Origin: Leishmania martiniquensis
Lineage: Eukaryota; Euglenozoa; Kinetoplastea; Trypanosomatida; Trypanosomatidae
Length of the DNA: 64,000 nt
Assembly: GCF_017916325.1 (NCBI RefSeq)
Contig: NC_090163.1
Span: 627,501 to 691,500, forward strand
Direction: 5' to 3'
This document shows, in pieces, positions 30,601 to 40,013 of the stretch. A model generated the notes under the pieces. That model did no database searches. It had not been told where the DNA came from and was given only the letters and a program-made list of their open reading frames with translations. Made by a program: the position numbers and the translations under genes. How positions within the stretch are numbered: position 1 is the stretch's first letter; the number at the start of each line of letters is the position of its first letter.

Positions 30601-31698
30601 TACCGCTGCAGTGCCTTCCCTATTGGCCGTTGGCATCGACAGCAGATTCAGTCGCACCTGCTGCGCCTTATCCCTTGCGGCATCGGCCAGCTCCAGCATG
30701 TCTTCAATGTCCGATTCCAAGTTGTCACGGCGCCCCAGAAGCAAAAGCAGCTTGGTGTGCTCCTGCGCCAGAACCTGCGCGGCGCGCTCAGCGTGGTCAC
30801 GAAGGGTGCGGCGTCGTAGCGCAGTGCTCGCCATCAGCTCAGCTGCCTGCGCTACCACAGAATCTGACTCCGCTTTCGCCGCCTCGCTCCTTGTTGACTT
30901 TCCCCCAGGGCGGCGCGCCAGCAGAGATGTGGTGCATCGGATGCCCCACTCGCTGAGGTCCAGGCTCACGAGGGAGCTGCCACAGGTGCTACTCCCGAGG
31001 CAGCTCGTTGAGCGTGACACACAAGGGCCGCTATGAGACGGGCGCTGATTGAGCTTCCCTTTATCACGGCCGTGCGGTTGACCAATCGACAAGCATGGCG
31101 CCTTTTCGGACGCCCGCCGTACGGTCGACACGTCCGAGCCGCCGCGCCGGTGGCGGTGGGTGTTACCTGGCGCCTGCGAAGCGTGTAGCTGCAGCATCAC
31201 CGAGCCATCATCGACGCTCGCAGCACGTGCCAGGTCCGTGCTTGGGTGCTCCGGCTTGCATGCAGTGTTTGCAGAGCCGAAGAGAGAACCGGGAGGAAGG
31301 GCGTGGACGCCGGTGCTGGTTGCGCCAAGCGAGGCAACGCGCTGGCGCCACCGGCGATTCGCTGAAAACGTTGGGGCCGCATCGCCGTCCTGGCGGGTGT
31401 TCGTGACTCCGGGAGGGTGGAAGATAGCTGATATGGCGTACAGGGCATTGCGGGCGCTGGGATGTCGACGCATAAGGGACACCTTGCGACTACCGATACG
31501 TCCTCCCCCGGCTGCGGTGACGTCATCGGCCGACTCGTCCAGACGGTGGTCGGACCCTTTCTGTGAGTTGCAAATGAAGGTGTCGCCGAGACGCTTCAGG
31601 TGACGGGACGCGATGGCGTCCTCAGGATTCCGCGGCGGTGGCATCTTGTTTCGCGGTGGCGGCGGCAGCAGAGACCTTGCGAAAGTGGAGTGGTTCAT
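24637..31698 (-). CDS. very large low-complexity/coiled-coil protein, function unknown
   Basis: 2353 residues from the ATG at 31696-31698 (MNHSTFARSL). An AG at 31740-31739 probably serves as splice acceptor and would exclude the upstream frame from 31794. Most of the chain is Ala/Ser/Gly/Pro-rich and looks disordered. Ordered islands can be seen. One is helical (SDIEDMLELADAARDKAQQV, then LEDHLDMVAEVLEEEVSDV). A predicted coiled coil follows (AEYAAEMEQKLAEHRLQLEA), and a mixed strand segment contains FLYYELRVEKTLPAS and ISSRRLRNLNMTVDAG. The C-terminal 330 residues are basic and helical (AKMKEMWLTKQKHAEAKHRE) and end in a Tyr/Arg-rich region with LHYLPQRRMYRYMRLAKERR. No known domain is recognised. 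A cytoskeletal or scaffold role is possible from the architecture alone. Confidence 0.8.
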   Translation of the reverse strand: MNHSTFARSLLPPPPRNKMPPPRNPEDAIASRHLKRLGDTFICNSQKGSDHRLDESADDVTAAGGGRIGSRKVSLMRRHPSARNALYAISAIFHPPGVTNTRQDGDAAPTFSANRRWRQRVASLGATSTGVHALPPGSLFGSANTACKPEHPSTDLARAASVDDGSVMLQLHASQAPGNTHRHRRGGSDVSTVRRASEKAPCLSIGQPHGRDKGKLNQRPSHSGPCVSRSTSCLGSSTCGSSLVSLDLSEWGIRCTTSLLARRPGGKSTRSEAAKAESDSVVAQAAELMASTALRRRTLRDHAERAAQVLAQEHTKLLLLLGRRDNLESDIEDMLELADAARDKAQQVRLNLLSMPTANREGTAAVSPSTGSKDPHDRDISSGRAAGRVNTAPSLDLASVRRELRKLSTKLLRSGATDLDPTQLRRLVDQLEDHLDMVAEVLEEEVSDVAATDSEAQSPRVAVGAAAAAAPPPRNQTLRRRLERTKKGQKDLLEVSSNLTRMEWLVESTDMELVTDLGQSQTTETCEGRASMAGEVAGAEGHDGNPLAAHEGTAAVVMRDTPHQSLSYATLNGPSPTVTPTATTRKLGAADLPPQGDHRISIDTTTSEPSMVPFSLNNLIGDSKASGSSAAAGLPPANGQQAPLSGPKGPNATTSTPFSAHSHRLNLLSFMSEALGRCGLERLNAANLLQKRPPSAPSKQPQRQVLLFGEHDGQEELDGAKDEEGHAHDSFVQSTGLQEGDDRVQSGTRGSAPGVRRPPSGASAAMTPNRGRSQPSAADDLPDKRLHSPRATPIKQNQHSSTTCRDEKLMAGAKLHNLRSGLLHDLYELCAMHNYVQLIEARRRELTKGAGKGNAEYAAEMEQKLAEHRLQLEAMRRAREEAAALTQEWEQCSSMLRTGSSSRAIASANSQRTVASDHGQGRRPNSGADLGSGASSSGARVGETRPSTMAALQKRHAEKAAPTSEETELLREYLADTGLLFTVIGVRRGHHSSAVNGTVGGAENAGAGSAGTHNTKRASKRDANRNGTGEPDSFLYYELRVEKTLPASPLTLKDAAPASGGPPPAFQSAATVAAVVQISSRRLRNLNMTVDAGARVKEVASGAVATLNVTHGDPPRLLLTLTPAKSHKIVSYEQAFHFSAEDALDGTEPQPQLPHDMWEAGSTASAVFAFPTGDRVGRSVSRNSSLDSGRVQPVEQTPAMTGSAAHGGSETSRTLDAGAAGKRRAKEAAAAESREISRRESRGKAHTPGAWQPVAMADTKAARKSSRPGAPASRVPIGAGLQSLHTSLNASRSSLATPAKLPQSPPLSLAPRSIDEWGVPHAHTEMEAVEKNAVVLTVLQAGGESDAAAEGARSEGGEAEASAVEQLLAAIPDSEALRLVDEWRSLNAAASAREGAAGRGVAAGSGTADTRGSSAVDALAAEILCQAMMDGANGETDAAGGMAGAKGSSARPDDFRDGVGREALTNSALLLNEEGMPAASLLRLRASASEGARGSASLVRSHEADKGVSPLSPAPDFDATHLSPSPKQGRLEDEQAPGRRLSGGRWALEASSFQAPRVFKSARRPAEKPGKMQAPLLTITSQSRPLPATDVENYDRGLFRFDYTDVGSADASTVPPLPAMKPPTPHKGTRSGTRYRAHPLTPSAAAAAPTSGPSLPSQDNEPKRDEAELETSLSPPVVVIERKSGRAKPHVLLPRQAAESVLGPSLRDIARDRLVSGGHERHVGRQGTEAPGVAAHTTIDTASASLQSTLAAAHSVLPTTGAAAAAAADAQTVSHVQKFMQAVKSEYSRQGTTPGGAVKGRANKSSSHVAGGAAGLAMRTELDQLQDDAQELFLIDPLRFDTVISELMEQAARTLAQEFAGKAPPQPPMKEGTSGEMAGAAQASSHPGPFQAMRDREPHARGGADGLSGTGAAATAASFTKERPSRASFSVPSMLVQFDEPEEGGEERGCGQGVGLRVSQMLLSNAATKKRGSRADSSGGGVSVVPPLSSRSMLASTHAHLSRIALIAPVGEDGSADQLLPSLMSLPSQSPARRRETHTLIMKDGAIDQAAANRRASCADAAAEVERILYEQMKAQLLLRAIIAKMKEMWLTKQKHAEAKHRERIANYRQRLMRRALAAAWPLERQRMVHLHKLIYLLDRQAGRVHGWLPHYSDSNVLIGASSFAQLSRSMGVGRLPAASNGAHACLASWYRRRDQVALDAAVDSDGTAAAHVCPRYLHYLPQRRMYRYMRLAKERRMLPLRLVRTDIHQSHSRHILIGYEKVALDAIEEGEDGSQACVRTGGWPQRNVLRRRHGGADDRAAPFQKAHYEDMRTRGERERYRRRLQCAAAFQRVSKMHSPRTRQDAFLPFPLH

Positions 31699-33106
31699 GA
31701 TCGATGATCGCGGAGCAGCCGTATTAACCGTGGAAGTGCTCGCCGAGTTTCGAAAGCACACGGATAGGTACACGATGGACACCAAAAGCGTCACCGTGCG
31801 ACGCGGACGCAGAAAAGGTCGCGCACTGGGTATCCTGTGTGGCGCACTGTGCGGCTGTGTGTATACTGGTGGAGTCCGCAGCGTCTTGCAGACGGTGTCG
31901 AGAGTGGGCTGAGCCGCGTGTATGCGTCTGACTGTGTGCGTACTGTGCTGCAGCCGTTGCCTTCACACGTACTACAAGCGTACGGCGAACAGCACCGGTA
32001 GCCGTTTGGGAAGGTAAGAACGCGAAAATAAAAGGCCCCTCTGCGCACCTGCCGCGGTCACCAAGTGCGCAGAGCAGACAAGAAGCCGAGGAAGGCAAAG
32101 AGAGCGAGAATGGGTGGATGAGGGGGGAGGGGGGCTGATGAAGGAAGCGCCAACGCCAGCAGCGTGCCGGCACTGCCGTGTTGGCGGCCTCAGGGGCTCG
32201 AGGAGGCCTAAGGGGTGAAGGAACTTCGCCAGCCTCGCTTTTGTCCTCAATGACTGTGGCAATCAGGCCGACAAGGCATGCAAGACCACACCAATGAGGA
32301 GCAGCGGCGAATCTTTCTCTCTCACCCTCTCCACGCATGTCTCATAGCAGCTGTGCGGATGGCAGGGAGCGGAGAGTGACGACAAAGGCACGCCAGGAGG
32401 AGGGGGCGATGGAAACGCAGCACACAAAGGAGAGTCCACTTTACGGGTGACGCAGCAGCGCCACCCCCACCCCCAGTCGGGTACGTGGACACGAACACAC
32501 ACACACACGCGCACGCCACGCTACGCGAAACGCATCCGTCCCTTTCCTGCATAGTAGGTGAGAGGGAGCCAAGTTGTGTCAAAGCCTCAACAAAGACGAA
32601 GCACGCGTCGGGGGTGGCGTGGTTAGTCGATGCAGCTCAGGCAAAGAGAGGCTCTAATAGGGATGAGTGGCGAGGGGGAGAGGCAGTCGACAACGATAGG
32701 AGGGGAAAGTGCGCAGCCGCCACCTGTCGCCGTTTGGAAACGGTTGAGTGTGCACAACGCGCGAGAAGGACCGCTGAGTTCGAGGTGACGATAAGGGCAC
32801 CTATACTCGGGCAATGGATGCAATGCTTCAGGACGGAAGTCGAGCAATGAACGCCGCTGCGTCACGCCCCCTCCTCCGCGCACTCGTAGCGGTACCGTGT
32901 TTGATAGGGAGAGGGGAGGGAAGGGATCTGCTGGCCACAACTACAGTTGCCGTTGGAGGTGTACACGCTCGGTGTAGCGCCTCATATGCCGTCACAGTCA
33001 CCGTTGTCCACGTCTTTTCACGGCGTGTCACTTCCTCTCTCTCTCCATGCGCTCAGCGGAGACGCAGGTCATCAAAGCCGCGCTTGCATTTTCTGTTTGG
33101 TCGATG
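31699..33106 (-). other. 1.4-kb intergenic spacer
   Basis: It holds the probable acceptor (AG at 31740-31739) for the large protein and a CA-rich stretch at about 32494-32512. In transcript sense most of it should be 3' UTR of the Mdm12-like gene. No credible ORF. Confidence 0.5.
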
Positions 33107-35014
33107 CTATCCACTGATGCCACTGTCGCTGAATGGCACGGAGATGCAGACAGAATGAGGGGCGACGAGGGTCTCACGCAAGATGGCCCGTAGCTCATGC
33201 AGCACGAACTGTGATACCTCGTGCTCATTCACGTACACGCCGCTGCCCTCCTCACCACCATCGTCATCAGAGATGCTGCTGCCAAAGTGGGAATAGAAAT
33301 CGATGGAGGAAGTGCCGTAGTCACCAGTTACGCTGTTCTTTCGGCCACCCTGCAAATCGGAGCCGCCGTCATCGTCCCCACCGATGGTGGCGGTGATAGT
33401 TAGCCGATTTATCAGAGATGGCGAGAGTGGGCCCGGCTCCAGCCACAACTCGCAGACGCTGTGCTTCATGTTCACGCAGACGTAGCAGTCGAGGTCGAGG
33501 TTCGCGAGGTAAAACATCATGGGCAGGTTGACACGCAGCGCAACGGCACCAAGTCGAATCTCATGCTGCACCGCCGTGTTCAGCGACAGGTGCATCGAGC
33601 CGCCATAGGTCACATGGAAGCGTACATAGAGGCCGCCGGGGCCCAGCACCGAGGCAAGCGAGTCTACAGCTTCCGGCTGCGACGGAAACTGTGAAGTGGA
33701 GGACGAGGGTGGACGCTGGTGAGGAGAGGTACAACCGCCACCGCCGGCAGCAGCGGTGCCGGCGCTTGCCGCGTCGAAAAGTTGATACGGCCCAGTCATT
33801 GGGTGCGGTGTGTGAGCACGGGTGTGCGCCTGGGAGGCAAGCCCTTGCGAGCCCTCGCTTGTGCTGTCCACCGCGGCGGTGAGCCCCGCGCCAGGCTCCA
33901 CGGTAGCCGTAGAGGTGGCCATGAGAGTGTCAATGGAAGTGGGATGGCTCGACGTGCAGGGAGAGCGGTCGCGCGTCTCGGGCCCGGTGCCGTTAACCTC
34001 TCTGCCACCGCCAAAGAGTCCCCTAGTCGGCTGCTGTTGCTGAAGGTGTTGGCGTGTGCGGCCGGGCGGCCCGTCCCTCGCGTTCTCAAAGGCGACTATT
34101 TCGACAAATGGCGGGGTCGTCCCCCACTCCAGCCGGCTCACCTCCAAGTACACAATCGGCGGCACCCTCCTCGCACCCTCCCCTCCCGCTGGGGCGAGGA
34201 GCACCGGCGAAGCACCGCCAGCAGCGGCAGCAGCGCACGGCGTGCCGGCGGTGCTTCGGCAGGCGTTCATGGAGGGCGCAATGGTCGGCTCGCCCGCGAA
34301 GGAGACGCTCTCTGACGGGCCGCTACCGTTGTTGCCACTATTCATCTCTGCCCCCAGCACGGCTGCGCCTGTGCCAGGAAAGACGCCACTATGAGGTGGC
34401 GCGGCGGCGTTGATGGATGGCCCTGAGAGAGACACGCCTAGGCCAACGCCGCTGCCACCACTACCGCCAGCTGAGCCGCCCGCGCTCCCAGAGAGCGCCA
34501 TCGCTCCTGACGTCGATGGCACTGCAGCTCCACCTACTGAGAGACCAGCACTGCTGTGATGCCCCGGGGTGCTACACGGGTGCAGCGCCGCCACACTCAG
34601 CACGGCAGAGCTGCACGGCGGGTCAGAGATCGTCTCCCGACGATTAGCGATGGCGCCGGCGGCCGCGCTCGCCGGAGTGGCGGCCAAGCCAGTCAGCTTC
34701 TCCTGCGGAGAGCCGCAGTTTCCGAAGCTGGGTAAGCACTCCATCTTGCCCGCCCCAGCAGCGCCGACACTGCCACCGCCGCAAGGGCCGACACAGGAAG
34801 AGGCGGCACCCCCTGAGATGCCCGGGGCTGTCGCAAGCACCGCCTCACTCATCTTGGCCGTCGTCAGCGCGGATCCGGCCGCATCGTCCTTCAGATGTGC
34901 AGCACTTCGGCTGCCGATTCGCTCCACGACCTCGGCGAGCCGCTTATTAAGGATGCTGCGCAGGGCCTCTGCGCACGTCTCATCCAATCGACTCCAGTTG
35001 AAGTGCAGCGACAT
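33107..35014 (-). CDS. Mdm12-like SMP-domain protein (ERMES-type lipid transfer)
   Basis: 635 residues from the ATG at 35012-35014. The N-terminus (MSLHFNWSRLDETCAEALRS) resembles the extreme N-termini of Mdm12 and Mdm34. After a 250-residue Gly/Ala/Ser-rich insertion, an SMP strand segment appears at about 285-310 (VYLEVSRLEWGTTPPFVEIV), matching the family VxDFGTxPPxLEI pattern. A second linker follows. The SMP core continues from about 455 (GLYVRFHVTYGGSMHLSLNT, then LGAVALRVNLPMMFYLANLD) and ends at the C-terminus with EVSQFVLHELRAILRE. That helix matches the closing helix of Mdm12. In yeast Mdm12 bridges ER and mitochondria with Mmm1 and Mdm34 and moves phospholipids. No signal peptide or membrane segment is seen, as expected for Mdm12. 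Mdm34 is the alternative. The assignment is by eye. Confidence 0.8.
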   Translation of the reverse strand: MSLHFNWSRLDETCAEALRSILNKRLAEVVERIGSRSAAHLKDDAAGSALTTAKMSEAVLATAPGISGGAASSCVGPCGGGSVGAAGAGKMECLPSFGNCGSPQEKLTGLAATPASAAAGAIANRRETISDPPCSSAVLSVAALHPCSTPGHHSSAGLSVGGAAVPSTSGAMALSGSAGGSAGGSGGSGVGLGVSLSGPSINAAAPPHSGVFPGTGAAVLGAEMNSGNNGSGPSESVSFAGEPTIAPSMNACRSTAGTPCAAAAAGGASPVLLAPAGGEGARRVPPIVYLEVSRLEWGTTPPFVEIVAFENARDGPPGRTRQHLQQQQPTRGLFGGGREVNGTGPETRDRSPCTSSHPTSIDTLMATSTATVEPGAGLTAAVDSTSEGSQGLASQAHTRAHTPHPMTGPYQLFDAASAGTAAAGGGGCTSPHQRPPSSSTSQFPSQPEAVDSLASVLGPGGLYVRFHVTYGGSMHLSLNTAVQHEIRLGAVALRVNLPMMFYLANLDLDCYVCVNMKHSVCELWLEPGPLSPSLINRLTITATIGGDDDGGSDLQGGRKNSVTGDYGTSSIDFYSHFGSSISDDDGGEEGSGVYVNEHEVSQFVLHELRAILRETLVAPHSVCISVPFSDSGISG

Positions 35015-36968
35015 TTGTGGTTGCGGTTGTTTGTGGGACGAGGGGCGTCGGCACTGATCACCGATTTCGGAACCAAGGTGGAGCTAGACTCCGTGGCCAA
35101 GAAGCCTGTCAAGGGGGACGATGCGCACCGCTTGTCGTACGCGCTCCTCTGTACCGCGGTGTCGAGATGCCGCAGTGGTGCTTGGAGGTGCGAAGACTGC
35201 AGGAGCGAGGCGCCGCCGAAAGTGACACTGGCTCCGCTGTGACCTCTGCCAGGCTGGGGAGGGGGAGGGGCTAAGGACGCGCGTGGCGCACAGGCTCAGG
35301 CCACTCCACGGCACAGCAAAAGAGGCTGCGTGTCAAGAGGTAAGCCACTTGTCGGCAGGACACCCTTTCCCTTTGCCCGTCGCCTCCCCTCAGTTTTCTG
35401 TGCCCGTGAAACTCACTTTGATAGGGACAGAGAATTAGCATGAGCTGACGTATCACAGGCTGCTGCAGATAGCGCCGTTCCGTACAGAAGGGCGGGATGG
35501 GACACCAGCAACGGAGTATGTGCGCGCTGGAGTGGAGCGGAAGGGGGTGGGTAGCAAATGGAAGCAGTCACGTACGGAAAAAAAAAGACCGAATGCCCCG
35601 CTGATGCGGTGTCATGCACGCGCATACGTGGGAGAGCAGAAGACATGAGCCGTGCAGCAAAGAGGGGTGCAGAGGAGTGCAGATACCTCGTAGATAGAGA
35701 TCACCACCATCACCTCCACTCCTCACACACACACACAGTAACGACACCAGTGTGCTTGCACCAACCGCCGTCTTCTCCCACCCACGTGGGTGCCCGCGAG
35801 CAGCTGGATGGAGAAGGGCCACTCGAAACGCACTTCGCCCTCACGATGGCCCGCTCCCTCGGTGTGGTGCAGTAGCGGCGCAAAGACAGTCGAGAAAAAG
35901 GATGAGGAGCTGAACGGAGGTAGATGTCACCCACCCCCCTTCCCATAAGCGAGGTACGCACCCTCTCCCTCTTTCGTCGATCACGTCACGCGCGCGTCAC
36001 GCTCACCCGCCCTCTACTCTCCAGCACCGGCCCCGACCCCTCTTCAGCCCCGGGTGCACAGAAAGAAGTCAAAGGAAAAGTGGGGGGAGCGGAGAGGCTT
36101 CTCTGGTTGTTTTTCTCTGCGAAGAGTTGAGATGTGTGGCTGTATCACAGCCCAAACGACGCCGAGAGGCGCTGGCACATCGCGCCGTCACACGCCTTTT
36201 TTGTTTCTGTTATTTTTTCGCGTTGGGAAGATTAGAGGGAAAGAGGGAATACAGCCAAGACTATCGGTAAAGGCACACGACACCAGAGCCTAACTTCAAG
36301 GCCATCGAAGGGGGGAAGGGACAGAGGGGGACAGACAAAGAGAGGGAGCGAGCGGGAGCAGGGAAAGGTGAGGTACAAAATGGAGCGAAGGGAAGAGACG
36401 CAGTCACCGAGGTAAGGGAGCGGGTGGTGGAGTTTTTACCCCAAACCTCACAGAAAACCACATGGCACTCCCTTCGTCTCTCACCCCGACACATCCGCAC
36501 ATCCTCTTCTGGCCTCGTCTCCAGGAATGCGCCTCTTCATCACCGCGTCAAGGCACGCAGCAGCCCCGGCTGCAGCGCATGGTACACCCGTCGGCGCCGT
36601 CTACTCCACCCCACCGCCACCGCGACCACCACCACCACCTCACTCAGAGAGAGAGAGAGAAGAAACATCGAACAGGGCAACGCACGCTGCCGAGATGAGC
36701 ACGGAAGGGGACCGAGGAGGGGCCCGCAGAGAGGGGGAGAGAGGAGGCGAATGGCGCTCCGACGTCTGCGACACGTCCCTCGGGTATTTGACGAGTAAGT
36801 GGCAAACCGCCTTGGGCATCTGCAGCAGTGTCACCCTGAGAGGGTGAGAAGGCGGGCGGCAGTCTGCTTGCGTGCAGAGATGCAGCAGCAGCATCCCCCT
36901 TCCCCCCCAACACCAACACCAACACACGCACACACATACATCCTCCCTCCTCAACGAATGTCGCTGCT
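35015..36968 (-). other. 2-kb intergenic spacer
   Basis: The nearest AG upstream of the Mdm12-like ATG is at 35055-35054 on the minus strand, giving a 39-nt 5' UTR, though the tract before it is weak. The rest contains purine-rich runs, a CACAACC-type repeat near 36905-36935, and no supported gene. Confidence 0.45.
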
Positions 36969-39893
36969 CTACGGGTACGAAAAGGGCTCCGGCACAGGCG
37001 CCTCGTCTCGATCCGACAGTACCACAGGGGCCACCAGGACCTCCGCACCCAACTCAGGCTTCGTATCCTTCAGGAGGCAAATACCCATCGGCGACGGCTT
37101 CAGCGGCACATACCGGCCGTCCACATCGTGCGAAATCACACAAAACTGATGCGCCGTCACACGCGCTGGGTTGTGCAGAATCTCGAAGGACGGCTCCTGC
37201 TCCGCCGCCTCGCCAGATGCGCCACCGTCACCCTTGTCGCCGCTCTTCTTGCCGCCGTCCTCAGCCTCCGCGCCATCACCGCCAGGAGCACCCGCCACGG
37301 AGGCGCTGGTGGCCGACCCGGCACTTCCCGGCGCCTGGTGGCGGCGCTGCCGCAGCTCCTCTTCCTTGCGCGTCGTGGACAGCACGACAGCCTGTACCTC
37401 CGACGCCTTCACCCTCTTCTCCTGCAGCACCGACTTGGGCACGGCGTAGGTGCTGGGCGTGGCGTTGGATTTGAACGTGTACTCTGGTATCTCCAACGAC
37501 TCGTTCAGGCCAATGATGCATGTGGGCTGCATGGCCAGCGTGATCATGAGCAGGTACGGGTACCAGTACCAGTACTGAAGGAACATAAAGACACCAACGA
37601 CCGCCTTGTCGAGGCGGTGGCGCTGCTTATGCAGGGCGAAGGTGCAGTTTCGGCCTCCTGCGTCGAGCAGGCCAGAGGCGAGCACGTAGCCGAGCTTGGA
37701 GCAGCGCCCCTCGTTCCGGTCCTCGATCTTCTTCTCCAACAGCAGCCGGAATTCCTTCACCTTTGGATTCTCCCGCTCCGTCAGCTGCACCATGACCATG
37801 GCAAGCGCCATCGTGGCGCCCTGCCGCACGTAATCAACGATGTCCTCCAGCATGTCCCACAGTACGTCAATCACGGCGGCGTTGCCGGTGCCAGCCGCGC
37901 TCACCGCCAGCGCCATGGCTACGCCGTAGCGCACGTGCGGGCTGTAGCTGTCCACAAGCACACGGATCAGGTCGAGGCACAGGTTCGGGTCCTTGAAGGT
38001 CAGAAAGCCAATCATGGTGACAGCAGTGCGGCGAACGTCGTCGGACATGTCTTTCACCGTAACGCTCAGCAGCTTCTCAATCGTCTTGGCATTTTCGGTG
38101 CCGGCGTAGGCCAGGCCAAGTACAAAGCAGCCACCCAGGCGCACCCACGGGTCGCCGCTCTCGAGCAGCTCCTCCGCCAACGAGCGCGCCTCGTCCTCTC
38201 GGCCGAGGTTGATGAGCGCCATGGCCATGCAGACGCCGCGGATAATCTTCTCTTTCTGGTTCTCTTCGTAGGCAACGTTCTTCAGGCTCTGGAGGACAAT
38301 GTCGTTACCGCTGCCTAGCATGAGCATGCCGACCCCGACCGCGGCGCCCTCAGCCGCGACCGCGTCCATGCCAGTCACGCACGTGAAGAGAGCGTCGTAG
38401 AGACTTTCGTCCTGCAGCCCCATCGCCGTGAGGCCAATGCCGAGCGAGGCGCCGTGAACCATCTGCACGTTTGTTGAGAACTTCTGCAAGTTCTCCTCGA
38501 GGTAATGAATGGTCTTTCGGTCACGCGTAGCGCCGAGCGGGGAGTAGATGAGGCCGAGCGCGTACAGCGCACCCGCCTCCTGGTACGGCAGCGTCGGCAC
38601 GCTTGTACCTTTCGGCAGATACTGCTCCAGCACCCGCATCGCCTCCTCCGTGTGCCCGCGATGAATCGCCCCAGTGCTGGCAACGGCGGTGAACTTGGCC
38701 CAGTGCTGGGCAGCGCCCAGCCACTTCATGTTGTCGCGCAAGAAGCCGTCTATCGTGGTGCCGCTGTACATGAGCGCGTTCGCCACCACTGTCGCGTTGT
38801 GAATGACAGAGTTGCGCGGGTCGGTCATCTTCTTGATGTGCGTCAGCACATACACGTCGGCAACGCAGCGAGAGTAGAGGAACTTCACGTTCAGGTTCGT
38901 CGTCACCTGCCCACTAAGGACGGAGAGCAGCTTATGCTCTGGCGACTCTGGCGCGGCAGGCGCGTCGCCGGTGGTCGTCGTGGCGGGCGCGGGCGTCGCT
39001 GGTGCGGTGGTGTCCGCGGTACTTGGAGGAGGAGGCAGCTCAGATGCGCCAAGCTGCTTTTCCAAATGGGCGACAACGCCCGAAAGGTACTCCTGGTTGC
39101 CGTACTCGAAGAGGTCGAAGGCCAGCTGGAAGGCGACAGTCCTGTTGCCGCCCCTCCAAAGGCCGCAAATGAGATTTGACGTCGCCTCCACATCACCGAG
39201 GAACAGCAGGCAGTGGGCCAGAGAGTAGTAGTCGATGGTGGAGAGGCCGTCCGTGTAGAGGTCTGCGAGCAGGCGGAGCACCTTGCGGCGGAACGTGATG
39301 TCCTGCAGCAGCACATTCGCCACGTAGAAGGTGAAGTTCAGAATCTCGGCTGAGCGCGTCTTGCTCAGCGCCTGGCGCAGCACCTTTTCTAGGAAGTCCA
39401 GCCGGAGCGCCCGCACAGTGAAGCCGACCATCTCCTTCAGGTCCGCCATCGTCTCGTTCTCCAGCACCCACGACCTGGTCAACGAGACAAACAACTCCTC
39501 GAGCTTCGGCGGCAGCTCCGCCCGCTCGCCCTCCGGTGCCTCCTGGTAGGCGACGTACGTGTCAATGCAGCGGCTCAAAATGGTGTCCGTAAAGAGCGAC
39601 CGCGTCGTCGCGTCAAAGGCGGTGCCGGCCGCTAGTGCATGTTTCACCGAATTGCTGTAGTCACCGAGGTGGAAGTACACCTGTGACGCGACGAGAGAGG
39701 CAAGGCGGCGCGTCTCATCCGCCAGCTTCTCGGAGGCGGCAAGTTCCTCGATGAGAGGCAGCTCTGCACTCACCTCGTGCCAGAAAGTGTCCATCAACGA
39801 CGAGAGACGCTTGAGCGCAAAGAGGACGACGAGGTTCTCCTGCTCACTCAGGAGCGCCAGCACAGCCTTCGCTGAAGACAGCCCCTGCACCAT
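36969..39893 (-). CDS. RPN2: 26S proteasome regulatory particle non-ATPase subunit RPN2 (PSMD1)
   Basis: 974 residues from the ATG at 39891-39893 (MVQGLSSAKAVLALLSEQEN); the frame remains open to 40349, but a splice acceptor at 40014 excludes the extension. RPN2 is a base subunit of the 19S regulatory particle that scaffolds ubiquitin receptors and shuttles. The sequence shows an N-terminal helical rod and a Pro/Ala/Thr-rich insertion at about 300-335. The proteasome/cyclosome repeats follow at about 390-770, with units such as GASLGIGLTAMGLQDESLYD and ARSLAEELLESGDPWVRLGG. The RPN2-specific block is LASGLLDAGGRNCTFAL, then VGVFMFLQYWYWYPYLLMI and MQPTCIIGLNE. A lysine/glycine/alanine-rich linker and a C-terminal beta domain end the chain. 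Length is normal for the family. RPN1 is excluded by the FQYWYWYP and PTCIIGLN motifs. Confidence 0.97.
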   Translation of the reverse strand: MVQGLSSAKAVLALLSEQENLVVLFALKRLSSLMDTFWHEVSAELPLIEELAASEKLADETRRLASLVASQVYFHLGDYSNSVKHALAAGTAFDATTRSLFTDTILSRCIDTYVAYQEAPEGERAELPPKLEELFVSLTRSWVLENETMADLKEMVGFTVRALRLDFLEKVLRQALSKTRSAEILNFTFYVANVLLQDITFRRKVLRLLADLYTDGLSTIDYYSLAHCLLFLGDVEATSNLICGLWRGGNRTVAFQLAFDLFEYGNQEYLSGVVAHLEKQLGASELPPPPSTADTTAPATPAPATTTTGDAPAAPESPEHKLLSVLSGQVTTNLNVKFLYSRCVADVYVLTHIKKMTDPRNSVIHNATVVANALMYSGTTIDGFLRDNMKWLGAAQHWAKFTAVASTGAIHRGHTEEAMRVLEQYLPKGTSVPTLPYQEAGALYALGLIYSPLGATRDRKTIHYLEENLQKFSTNVQMVHGASLGIGLTAMGLQDESLYDALFTCVTGMDAVAAEGAAVGVGMLMLGSGNDIVLQSLKNVAYEENQKEKIIRGVCMAMALINLGREDEARSLAEELLESGDPWVRLGGCFVLGLAYAGTENAKTIEKLLSVTVKDMSDDVRRTAVTMIGFLTFKDPNLCLDLIRVLVDSYSPHVRYGVAMALAVSAAGTGNAAVIDVLWDMLEDIVDYVRQGATMALAMVMVQLTERENPKVKEFRLLLEKKIEDRNEGRCSKLGYVLASGLLDAGGRNCTFALHKQRHRLDKAVVGVFMFLQYWYWYPYLLMITLAMQPTCIIGLNESLEIPEYTFKSNATPSTYAVPKSVLQEKRVKASEVQAVVLSTTRKEEELRQRRHQAPGSAGSATSASVAGAPGGDGAEAEDGGKKSGDKGDGGASGEAAEQEPSFEILHNPARVTAHQFCVISHDVDGRYVPLKPSPMGICLLKDTKPELGAEVLVAPVVLSDRDEAPVPEPFSYP

Positions 39894-40013
39894 TTTTCTC
39901 TGTTCCGTCCGATTCCTTCCTGCCTCTTCCTTCTCGTGTAGTTTGACTGACCTGGTGAGGTCGTGGCTGTGTGTGTGTGTGCACGCTGTGTTGGTGGCAC
40001 TTTGTGGTGGTGT

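Noticed and set aside
30017..31036. 339-codon plus-strand frame opposite the large coiled-coil protein
   Set aside because: Ser/Arg-rich antisense shadow with no domain.
37128..38318. 396-codon plus-strand frame opposite RPN2
   Set aside because: It mirrors the codon pattern of RPN2 in a high-GC third-position genome, shows no domain, and runs against the transcription direction.
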